The position numbers and the translations under genes were made by a program. The notes beneath the pieces are model-generated. The model ran no database searches. It was not told where the DNA came from and saw only the letters and a program-made list of their open reading frames with translations. DNA of 64,000 nucleotides from Henckelia pumila (taxonomy: Eukaryota; Streptophyta; Magnoliopsida; Lamiales; Gesneriaceae), in assembly GCF_033568475.1 (NCBI RefSeq), contig NC_133120.1:96676151-96740150 (forward strand), in the 5' to 3' direction. Shown one piece after another: positions 36,062 through 45,781 of this stretch (position 1 is its first letter; each line of letters begins with the position of its first letter).

Positions 36062-36100
36062 CTACAAAAATGATGAGACTAAATCCCAAGAATACTTTTG

Positions 36101-36115
36101 CATGCTCTGATACCA
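36101..36115 (-). other. Primer-binding site of element D
   Basis: On the - strand TGGTATCAGAGCATG, four bases from the LTR, the same spacing and sequence as in element A. Confidence 0.85.
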
Positions 36116-37106
36116 TAAATGTAGTGACCCTTACCCGGATCACCTACTAACAGAACTTAGGCATGCAATTAACTTAATTAAACAGATATCAGAATAAAAC
36201 TGCGGAAACCATAAACATTATACAATCCCAAGTAAAGGAATCTGTAATTTATCCAATTAATATACAACCAAATCGAATAGCTGTATCAACCTCAAAACAA
36301 CAGAAATAAAACCTAGACGAAGCTCCAGCTGGTCAACCACTGACTAGCCCCTCTTGGATCCACCCGCCTCGTCCAATCGCAAACCTGCCCCATGGAATAG
36401 GGTGTCCAGAAACACAGAGTACGAGACGTGAGCATAAAATGCTCAGTACGAGAGTATGAGTATACATGCATGCAAAGTGAACTCCCTATAAACTCGAGGT
36501 CAAGGATCAGATAACAGAGACAGACCGGGCCCTGGTATGTAGCATGTTGTGCCGTCGTTTCAGAAGGTGGCTCCCATACCATAATACCAGTGGATATGCC
36601 GGACCCAAATCGATGGAAGTCCAACCACTAACAGGATAGGAAAAAACCCTACTAACAGACATCTCGAAGGAGATAGCTCAGTATGCAAATGAATGCAGCA
36701 AAAATCAATGACATATAAATCATGCAGTCACATAATACATGCATACTCAGTCAGGATATCTCGAACAGTACTTCCGTACCTCAAATCAGTGCAAGCTCTA
36801 CCAACTCTAGGTCCACGCCTATAGTCTGCTCTACACTGTCAAATGATACTACTATCATTATAGCGCTCTAAAAGTCTTAACTAAGCTATTGCATACTCCT
36901 AAATATTTATAGGAAGCAAAAGCTATACCTTCGTCCGTCGTTAGCCCTTTGATGTCGATGCCTCCAGAACTTGGGCACAACTCCGCTACGACTACCGAAC
37001 ACCTCGCCGACCACCGGGTCAAGCCTAGGAAGGCTAGAACATCTCGAATAGACTAGAAAGGAGAGGGAAATACTCGGAATTGGCAATTGGAAATGAAGCC
37101 TCGGCC

Positions 37107-37119
37107 CTCTATTTATAGA
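37107..37119 (-). promoter_or_regulatory. TATA box of element D LTR
   Basis: On the - strand TCTATAAATAGAGG; the same motif occurs in the other LTR near 20931-20943. The palindrome array lies immediately upstream in transcript sense, where U3 enhancer sites would be. Confidence 0.6.
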
Positions 37120-37382
37120 CAACGATCGGAACTTCCGATCCTCGATCGGAACGTCCGAACCTCGATCGAAACGTCCGATCCTGCCATCGAAGCTTCCGAA
37201 GATCCTGATCTGCCACATGTCAAAATATCACTTGTTGACTCCGGATAGGGGTGATCGGAGCTTCCGATATAACCACACGTCATGGATGACGTAATATCAT
37301 CGGTGCCTCCGATCGCTCATCGGAGATTCCGATCCTGTTCGGAGCTTCCGATCGTGCCTTCGGAGCTTCCGATCTGTCCGAT
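37120..37382 (-). repeat. GATCGGA/TCCGATC palindrome array in element D LTR
   Basis: At least eight degenerate copies of a short palindrome of the form GATCGGAnnnTCCGATC (for example CGATCGGAACTTCCGATC) occur in about 260 bases directly upstream of the TATA box. The same array is at about 20943-21222 in the other LTR. Confidence 0.75.
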
Positions 37383-37443
37383 ACCCAATTTATTTAATTA
37401 GCATTAATCCTTTAATTACTCAATTAGGGTACGGGCTACTACA

Positions 37444-38960
37444 TTACTGGATACGATAATCTATCTGTGTGATCAAATCACTGAATTGTGATTAGATTCG
37501 TTGCAAGACGAATAGTAACCAAGAAATAATGTTTCAGATTGAAACATTGGGTTTACTATTACTTTGTAATACAGATAATCCAAAGAATTTGAATACTTTT
37601 TGAGGTAAAGGTACAACATGTTATCTTTGAATTGGAAGACTAATCAGAGAAGATGAATTAAATTTCGAGAATGAAATTTTATCTATTATGATACCGATTA
37701 TCAACAGCTCTGAATACGTTGAAATCTGATAATACAGCATATTATACTCTGATTACTAGATAGTCCGATAATCAGATTTGTAGAATACACTGTATAAGAT
37801 GTGAATAACAGCTATCTAACGATAGAGATATGATGAATTACAGGAATGATTAAAATCTATTGTAAGAATTAAGACTTTAGATTTATTCGACAAATGTGGC
37901 ATCGATTGATTGATTGATGTTCTGAGAGTTGGTTATATTTGATTACATTATACCATTTGTCGATTGATGTCTTATTTGAGTTGATTTTCCGGATATTGAG
38001 ACTATTCTCAGAACTTTGATACCTGATTCGGTAATACTTGTCTTGATGTGTTGCCACTTGATAATTATAATTCCTGTAACAGCTAATGAATCGATTTTGA
38101 GATAAGGTCATGATGATATGATGAAGGAAATTAGATTTCTTTGTGTTGGAATGATACTACTGAAGTATATGATATCAGATCAGACATGATTTGTTGACAG
38201 CAGATCAGATTTGATTTGAGGAACACAAGGATGATGAATATGAATCTGTATGGAATGAAAGCAAAGAAGATGAATCAGAATTAGTAATTGAATGATAGAT
38301 ATAACTATTGAAGCTGAAATTGATTAGTTAAGTGGAAAAGTTATTCTTGAAACATCATTCAATTCCGAATAGAGAAAGAGCAGAGTTAATTTACAGATTC
38401 AGAATATGAAGTTGAATACTAATCTTGAAGCGATGAACTGAATAGCAGTGTAGACTTGATTTATGTTCTATAATCTGTATAGAATGATATAGATAAAGAA
38501 TCAAGTCATCACAAAGGATGAATTTCACTGAATGAACTGTCAGACATAATGGATGATTTCATTGACAGAATGTATTATTTTCCTGTTTGATAAGTTCAGT
38601 ATCTAAGTGAAAGAAGTATCAATAGATTCTTCTTATGTACTTTATTCAGATGAGATAGATATTGACGAGATTCTAAGTTAAGTCGATTATTCGAAAAATC
38701 CTTGATTGAAGGAAGAAACAGCTCAGAATAAATTCTTTTCAATGACTTAAAGTACAACTGAATAGATACCGAATACAAGAGAATAGAAGCAGATTCGAAG
38801 TAATAATCTGACATGAGATTGAAAGATGAAGTGAGATACGAAATGCAGAGTTGGATGATTGAAGTGAGAATCACTTTAGATAATCATTCAGTCAATTAGA
38901 TTTGATATTCCGGATGAATACGATTTCGAGGACGAAATCATTTCTTAGAGGGGAGGAATT
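37444..38960 (+). other. Element C internal region, right part (no coding seen)
   Basis: About 1.5 kb of AT-rich DNA between element D and the C purine tract. Many short GATTGA/GAATGA-like words recur, but no protein motif of a retroelement is readable. It ends with CGATTTCGAGGACGAAAT and the purine tract. Confidence 0.7.
38946..38960 (+). other. Polypurine tract of element C
   Basis: TTAGAGGGGAGGAAT directly precedes TGTAAGGCCC of the 3' LTR. Confidence 0.85.
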
Positions 38961-41555
38961 GTAAGGCCCGAAAATATTAAATTATTAATTATGGAATTTG
39001 AAAATTAAATTCCATATTAAGGGCTAATATTGATTTGAGAAGTTATGGAAATGATAGATTTAATTTCCGAGCCGAAAATATTTAATTTGAGAATTTACGG
39101 ATTTTGAGAATTAAATTTCGAGAATTCTTAAATTAAAAGAATAAATATTCGATTTGAATATTTATGGGATTTAAGATTAAATTCAATGTTTTGGAAATTA
39201 ACGAAGATTAATTTGAAGATACAACCCGATCAGGGACTGATTTGAAAATATCGAAGTTGCAAGGGCTAAAGTGCAAACGGTCGGGATTATTTAATTAATC
39301 CGAATTTAATTTATTTTAATCCAAGTATATTTAATTTGGAAATATTTAGAGTATTGATTTTAATTCTAATATTCTTAAATTATTTTGGATTGAAATTGAA
39401 TTAAAAAGAAGGCCGAGGACTGAATTGCAATTAATGAAGACTTGAGGGACTAAATTGCAAATATTCAATACATATCCGATTTTCTGAAGCTTACTCAGCC
39501 TTGATACGTGTATGTCAATATCAGATTCAGAAATGAGAACAGAGGAGCTCGAACCCTCTTCCATTTCCTTTGTTTTTCGAATTTCAAACGTCGATAACTT
39601 TTGTTTCGCTCGTTCGATTTTAATTCCGAAAGATGTTCTGGAATACTTGCGACGAGGGCTTCGATTTGATGTAAGTATTTTGTTATCTCGGCATGTTTTG
39701 AAGAACGAAATTTGGCAGAGATTAGATTATGACTTGATGTTTGTGTTCTTGAATTCGTATGTCGTTATATATCGAAGCTGGATTGAAAATGAACTAAGGA
39801 ATGAACTTGTTATGATGTCCAGCTTACATTTGATATATTTAGCTGCTGATATGATGAATTGAATGATGAATTCAGCTAATATAAGTGATACGAATTATTG
39901 AATTGATTAGAAATGAATTCGGTACCGAGTCGGTTCCCGATTTTCAATTGCTACAACACCGGTTGATGTTTTAGGATCAGTTTTGATAACCAAAGATTGA
40001 ATTGAGATGTGAGTGAAATGTTAGCGATGATATAGAATTTTTATTTCTCAGTTTCAGTCACGTTTGAAAGATGAACGAGGCAAGACTCCAAGTTATATCG
40101 AATAAGAAAAAGTTGAAGTTTGAAATGATGTTGATTGAATCTATATTGATGAGTTTGATTCAATTCTGAAATGATTGAATAGAATGAGGTTTGATTTGCA
40201 TGTTTTTGATGATATGTTTCAGAGTTTAATAGGAGACTATTGACTCAAGAACCTCAACTTGAAATCGAAGAAGAAGTGATCAAGATGGAAGCGAATGTGA
40301 GTGAAGATGATTGATGTTTGAATGATCAGATTCTTGTAGGCGTTGTTGTTGTACTTCCTATTCAGATGTGGAACATCGTCAACTCAATAATGAAAGGTAT
40401 AGTGACGACATCGCGAGTCAGGGACTTTGAAACTCAAGAACGACTATTCTTGAGTTATCCCGAACAAATCACATACTTGTTTAAGTACTTGTTCTTGAGG
40501 TAGAACTTATGTTATTGTCGATCCATCATAGGTAGTGGATCTTTATTGCTTTTGATATGATTGTATATTGAGTTGATTCTATGCCAAGGTTGCGGTTAAC
40601 CTTATTTGCGAGTCGTTTACGAACTCGTTAGATGGATATCCATGTTAAGATCGTTTACGAATCTTGATGGCAATGAAGTGATAAGAATCAATTCTTGAGA
40701 TAAGCGCCCTATATAAATTTAAATTTTGATTTGAAGTTGAGTCGATTTATGCGTTATTTTTACTCTATTCTTGAGTTGATATGTTTAGAGTTGATATGAA
40801 TTTATTTAACGCATTTATATGTCGATTATATTGAGAATGATTTCTCACCGGAGTTTATCCGGTTGTTGCTTTGTTTTGTATGTGTGCATTGCAACAGGTT
40901 GGGCAGGAGCTTAGTTGAGAGAACATTGATAGCTCGGGAGAGAGATGTAGCAAGTGTGGACTCGGGTTAAGTTGAAGAATGGTAGTAAATAGCATTGAAC
41001 TTGACATTGAAATCTTGTTTAGAAGCTCACTATTGAGAGTTAGTGTAGCTTGTTGATTTATGTCTTTTATACTATTCATTGGATGTATTAAATTGTATGA
41101 GTTGATAATAGGAACTGGGTATATGAATGTAGGCATGTTCTCAGATTTTATAACATGCTTAGAATTGATTTGGATGATGATATATACCTTGTATTAAATT
41201 TTTGACAGCAATAGATCAGCAAACAGAATTCTGCAATTTTCTGAAGAAGATAGCTCGCTCGATCGGGTGATTATCACCGATCGAGCGAGGCTTGCTTTGT
41301 TGGGCAGAAAAGATGATTTTTCTTGCTCGCTCGATCGGCTGCTTTTGACCGATCGAGCGAGGCCAATATATGTACAGACCCGAGACTTTTGTTTTGATGC
41401 TCGCTCGATCGGATGATTTTAACCGATCGAGCGAGGCTCGGGATTTTAAAAAAAAAAAATTCTGCTCTTGCTGTATTATTCTTTAATTGTTTGATTAATT
41501 GTTTAATTAATCATTAGTTGCCCTAAAACGAGATTAGCAACCCGAGGTCCCCACA
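38961..41555 (+). repeat. Element C 3' LTR
   Basis: 2,595 bp, pair of 15990-18586, ending GGTCCCCACA before the CGATT duplication. Confidence 0.93.
41254..41435 (+). repeat. Three-hairpin cluster in element C 3' LTR
   Basis: Same three inverted repeats with 13-base arms as at 18285-18466; arms and 10-base spacers are unchanged between the two LTRs although other positions have mutated. Confidence 0.88.
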
Positions 41556-41560
41556 CGATT
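41556..41560. repeat. Element C target-site duplication, right (CGATT)
   Basis: Exact match to 15985-15989; the element A LTR resumes here. Confidence 0.92.
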
Positions 41561-42571
41561 AGTGTCCTGCCAGGTGTCATGCACTCGGTTGACACCTGTC
41601 CCGACTCATCCTCTATAAATAGGAGTCAAGGGTTCGGTCATTTTTACACCATTTGATCTCACTTCTTAGTTCTACTCGGACCGAGGAGTAGATCAAGAGT
41701 TCGGGAAGGAGTAGCTCGGGGCTTGACCAGGTGCAGCTCAGGTCGGGCTTGACCAGGTGCAGCTCAGATCAGACTTGACCAGGTGCAGTTCAGGTCGAGC
41801 TTGAAGGGAGAGGCCAGGTCGGGTCAGTCTTGAGACCAGGTCGGGTCGGGGCTTGGACCTAAGATAGCTAGGGGTTGTCTTCTTCCAGCTTAGTTCAACT
41901 TCGGTGTTAGGTACGAAAGTACTGTTCGAGATATCCTGAATGAGTATGCATGTATTATGTGACGGCATGATTTATATGACATGATTTTATGCTGCATACA
42001 TTTGCATCTTGAGTTGTCTCTTTTGAGATGTCTGTTAGTAGGGTTTTACCCTATCTTGTTAGTGGATGGACTTCCATCGATTTGGGTCCGGCGTATCCAC
42101 TACTATTTCGGTATGTGAGCGACCTACTGAAGCGACGGCACAGCGTGCTACATACTAGGGCCCGGTCTGTCTTCGTTATCTGATTCTTGACCTCTAGTCA
42201 ATAGGCGGTACACTTGCATTCATGTATACTCATACTATCGTGCTGAGCATTTTATGCTCACGTCTCGTACTCTGTGTTTCTGGATAACCTATTCCTTGAG
42301 GCAGGTTTGCGATTGGACGAGGCGGGTGGATCCAAGAGGGGCTAGGCAGTGGTTAGCCAGCTGGAGCTTCGTCTAGGTTTTTATTATGTTGTTATTGGGT
42401 TGATACAACTTTCGATTTGGTTGTATAAACTATTCGCATATTTACAGATTCCTTTTCTTGGGATTATATTATTGTTTATGATTTCTGCAGCTTATTCTGG
42501 TTTACTGTTTGATTAAGTTAATTGCATGTCTAAGTTTTGTTTAGTAGGTGATCTCGGTAAGGGTCGCTACA
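41561..42571 (+). repeat. Element A 3' LTR, second fragment
   Basis: Continues the LTR from AGTGTCCTGCCAGG to GGTCGCTACA. It has one 23-bp unit fewer than the 5' LTR and many substitutions: about 16 in 300 bases compared by hand around 41900-42210. Confidence 0.94.
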
Positions 42572-42576
42572 TATAG
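42572..42576. repeat. Element A target-site duplication, right copy (TATAG)
   Basis: Exact match to 29-33, immediately after the terminal CA of the element A 3' LTR. Confidence 0.9.
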
Positions 42577-43268
42577 GTACTTGAATATAGCTAGTTTTTG
42601 AAGCGAAAGTATTAATTAAGTTTGCATAATCAATTTTCTCAACAATTTTTTTCTCGATAGATAACATAGCTAACACATTTAGTTTTTCTTCCGACATATT
42701 TGATCGAAGATAAGTTTTGATCAACTTCAATTTTGAAAATTTGAAGAAAAGTTTTTGGTAGCTAGGAAGAGTTCATTCCAAAAGTATTTAACCAATCCAA
42801 TGATAATTCTAAACTAGATTCTTTCCAAATAAAGTAATCTTATAAAAAAATTTTATCACGAGTGATAACTGATGAGTCACACAAGCAAACGTACAAAAAG
42901 AAGAAATTCAGTATTATAAAAAACAAAAATCTAAATATGCTTGAGTGGTAAAAGGAGAAGAGATTTTTCTTACCTCAATGGCTCTGTTTTCTCTCGCCTC
43001 TCTCGAATATTTGAATGTGAAATTTTGTTCAATCTGCACTCTGCAGATTTCTTCTTAATTACACGTTTAAAATTAACTAACTAAGATAGGGCATTTTTTT
43101 TCTTTGGAAAGAAATTTAGAAAGGGCCTATCAACTATTATTTATGGGCTTATTTAAAATGGGCCATGAACTATCATATTGATTTTTTTTTTAAAGATTTT
43201 GTTGCCCCCAATTTTTTTGGGCCTGAGGCACTTGCCTCATTTGTCATATAACAGGTCTGGGCGGCCTG
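42577..43268 (-). pseudogene. hAT-type DNA transposon remnant (transposase C-terminus)
   Basis: On the - strand, 42780-42590 reads KFSKLKLIKTYLRSNMSEEK followed by LNVLAMLSIEKKIVEKIDYANLINTFA. This strongly resembles the C-terminal dimerisation region of hAT transposases of the TTF/ZMYM zinc-finger group. The frame is open for only about 60 codons. Further right, a possible leader exon ends at a GAG|GTAAG donor near 42975, and the - strand sequence near 43268 starts CAGGCCGCCCAGACCTG, similar to hAT-type ends. Most of the transposase is missing, and element A has inserted close to its 3' end. The family call rests on the dimerisation motif only. Confidence 0.5.
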
Positions 43269-43666
43269 CTCATTTGTTTGGGAACAAGAGATTTTTCCTT
43301 CTCAGTTGAAAGATAGTGTAATGTAACTACACTGCCATGAAATAAAATCACATTCTCCATGTAAAAAGAGAAAAGAAAAAAGAAAAAAAGAGGAGAGAAT
43401 CTATTGATATCCCCCAACCCAAGCTGCCAAGCATGCACTTATTTCTCGAAGCTCTAATCATCAGCCCTCACCCTTCTATTAACACCATTACCCTCACCAT
43501 TTTATCCGAAGATCCGCGCATCTCAAGCCAATCATAAAACCAAAGTCGAAGTTCATAAGTTTAACCCAAACCATAGCAACTCCCAAACCCTCGCATCTCT
43601 TAAAGCCCATATCGCGAAGCTTTAGCCAATCTCAAACCACCCATGTGATCGAATCATATATTTCTC

Positions 43667-43700
<34 letters not shown>

Positions 43701-45781
43701 CTATGTATTAAATTTGAGCAAAATATTATTGGTAAGATGATATGACTTTTTTTTAATTTTCAATAATACCTTCTTATTTGCACGTTTTGTGGAAGAAAAA
43801 AAACTCAAAACTTCTACCAAATTAACATAAAATAAAAAAACTTTCCCTCCCCATTCCTTGTCATTTGAAAATGACATACTCTTTTATTTACACAAATTTT
43901 TCTAATTTGTAAACATGTCGATTTTTTTGCCCTTTGCATATATTAAGAGATTATGTTGTTGAGGTATATATTACCATAATATACATTCAAAAAAGTTTTA
44001 CGCAATCTTGATCATATTTATGTATTTATTTTTCACACATACAATGGGTGTGCATCCACTGCTAGTATCTCATTATTTACTCACAGAGCCCCCACTTATA
44101 CCGAACTCTAGATTTATGATCGAATATACTTAAGTGTTGTGAAAAATATGTTACACGATCAGGGACGTAACTAGAATTTTACGTTAGGGGGGGCTAATCA
44201 TAAATTCTTCTAAAAATCATTACTAAAAAAATAATGCATTAAAATAATAGTATCGATGCGTTAAGTCCTAAAATAATAGTATCGATGCTCAAAATGATTA
44301 TGTAAGCGGGCCCATCCCAATCCTAAGTGTTCGGGTTTCATCCCAAAAATCTCATCTGATACAGAATACACGTATAATCTCTTTAAATCGGAAAAATCTC
44401 AAGAATCTCAGGATATATTCAACAAATCTACTAAAATATTTGAGATATCGTAACGGATGTACGCACATTTGATGATAATTCACCTTTATAAATAAACTTA
44501 GTTAAACTGGACTCTTTCGTGATAAGGTAACCATTCATCTCAACTCTTACGAGCATGTAAGTTTGTTATATTGTTTATTCACACACATGTTGATGCACTC
44601 ATAATCACTTATATCACATTTTACCGATTTTCTTTTCTCACAGGTCAAGATCTGACTCAAGAATCAGAAAAGTCACACCGAAACATCTCCAACGCCGCGT
44701 AACTTTTGTTCGTCTTTATAATTTACATTTTACACCAATCCATAGTTGCTAGTATGAATATGGGAGAGTTATCGACATTATTCCCTGTACTGAATCCAAT
44801 TTTTTTTTGTTATTATCAATATACAAAACTAAAATTGACATTATATCATTTTGAAATTTCAACTCTAATTTGGAAAGGATAGAATAAGAAGATAAAATAT
44901 AGATATCATAAAACTAAAAGGAAAAAATATCATAAATCTTAATGATTAGTCTAATATAGACAAAAATTTGATAGAATCATTTGATATTCAATAAGATTCG
45001 TAATTAATTTTTATAATTGTGATATTATCATATTTTAAATATAAACTACATTTTTTTAAAAAAAAACTTCGCACTAATCTATTATTATTATTATGCAAGA
45101 GACCAATAGTGAGTCTTTTGGTATGCCAAAATATTTAAAAATATTTAAAAAAACACACACATATACTAAAACTATTTTTCTGCACCATCTTTATTTCTTT
45201 TATTTTTATTTAATTATTTCTATTTAATATATAATACAATTATTTTATTTATCTATTTTCAAATTCTAAATTATTTGAAAAAAAACTAATGTAATGAGAA
45301 ATACCTAATAGAAGAGATGTTTTAACTACTTAGGATGACCATTCTTAATAAAAAAATTATTCTTATTGATATAAATTTGTTAGAATTTTTTATTAAAATT
45401 ATGTATAAAAAAAAATTTTGCCACACACATTGTGTGTGCAAATATGCTAGTTGAGTATGAAAAAAGAAATGCAAGGTTTTCCAATGCTTCTCTAGCCCGC
45501 ACGTTGGATGTTGGAAGCAACTACCCATTAATTTAAATTTAAATTTAAGTGCATAAAATTCCAAATTTAGTGTCATAAAACTCCACTCATTTGCGGATAG
45601 TTTTGCGTGAAAATCTCCAATTAGCCTGCAAAAGATAAGTGCACGAAGAAGTGAGTTGATAGGGAACCACGCATTTGGGAATTGGGACAAATTCCGGTTT
45701 ACACAGGCCGGATCCGGTCGAAATTTCTCCGTTTATCTTATGAGCTGGACCAAATTAAAGGGGCACAATCACGTTGATCAG
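43269..45781. other. Intergenic AT-rich DNA before the sphingosine kinase gene
   Basis: No coding region found. A TAT/ATT microsatellite of about 34 bases lies at 43667-43700. CAGGGACGTAACTAG near 44162 followed by a G-run resembles the end of some hAT elements but has no partner here. The last few hundred bases should include the promoter and 5' leader of the kinase gene; I could not fix a TATA box. Confidence 0.5.
43667..43700 (+). repeat. TAT/ATT microsatellite
   Basis: About eleven uninterrupted ATT triplets. Confidence 0.95.

Larger units (their letters stand above)
19943..37443 (-). mobile_element. Element D: Ty3/gypsy chromovirus, sibling of A, inside element C
   Basis: LTRs at 19943-21285 (3') and 36120-37443 (5') flank a - strand gag-pol that is very like element A in protein sequence, including the gag start ([12 protein letters not shown]). 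Primer site and purine tract match those of A. The LTR U3 is unlike A, with many GATCGGA/TCCGATC palindromes. Element E interrupts gag at the zinc knuckle. Only one nonsense codon is seen (23372). No target-site duplication is visible: the bases after 37443 are TTACT, and the left LTR lacks its terminal CA on the transcript strand, joining the C minisatellite through a shared TAG. Confidence 0.92.
36120..37443 (-). repeat. Element D 5' LTR (right copy)
   Basis: 1,324 bp, starting TGTAGTGACCC and ending GGGCTACTACA on the + strand. The TATA box for the - strand transcript lies at about 37107-37119 (TCTATAAATAGAGG). The primer site is adjacent at 36101-36115. Confidence 0.93.
15990..41555 (+). 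mobile_element. Element C: non-autonomous gypsy-like LTR element inside the A 3' LTR
   Basis: LTRs at 15990-18586 and 38961-41555 (TGTAAGGCCCG to GGTCCCCACA) are flanked by CGATT duplications. A tRNA-Met type primer site follows the left LTR, and TTAGAGGGGAGGAAT precedes the right LTR, so the element reads +. Once D is removed, only 18587-19942 and 37444-38960 remain as internal DNA, about 2.9 kb, and no gag, protease, RT, RNase H or integrase motif is readable there in any frame. This matches the definition of a large retrotransposon derivative (LARD), which must borrow enzymes. The motif TTTCGAGGACGAAAT before the purine tract is shared with A, D and E and points to a chromovirus parent. 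Confidence 0.88.
34..42571 (+). mobile_element. Element A: Ty3/gypsy chromovirus, outermost host of the nest
   Basis: The left LTR starts TGTAGTAGCCC and the last LTR segment ends GGGTCGCTACA, with the 5-bp duplication TATAG at 29-33 and 42572-42576. A tRNA-Met type primer site follows the 5' LTR and a purine tract precedes the 3' LTR. Gag, protease, RT, RNase H, integrase and a C-terminal chromodomain-like tail lie in that order on the + strand, which is the Ty3/gypsy order; the tail suggests the Tekay/Del group. The element is split by B (4299-13654) and C (15990-41555). Without them and their duplicated bases it would be about 7.6 kb. It has five stop codons and a missing zinc-knuckle histidine, so it is dead. 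It must be the oldest element of the nest. Confidence 0.95.

Noticed and set aside
19938-37448. Possible target-site duplication for element D
   Set aside because: Left bases CAATA and right bases TTACT do not match, even allowing for one or two shifts.
44157-44210. CAGGGACGTAAC followed by a G-run, like a hAT terminal repeat
   Set aside because: No matching inverted end or 8-bp duplication found, and its direction does not pair with the hAT-type remnant at 42577-43268.
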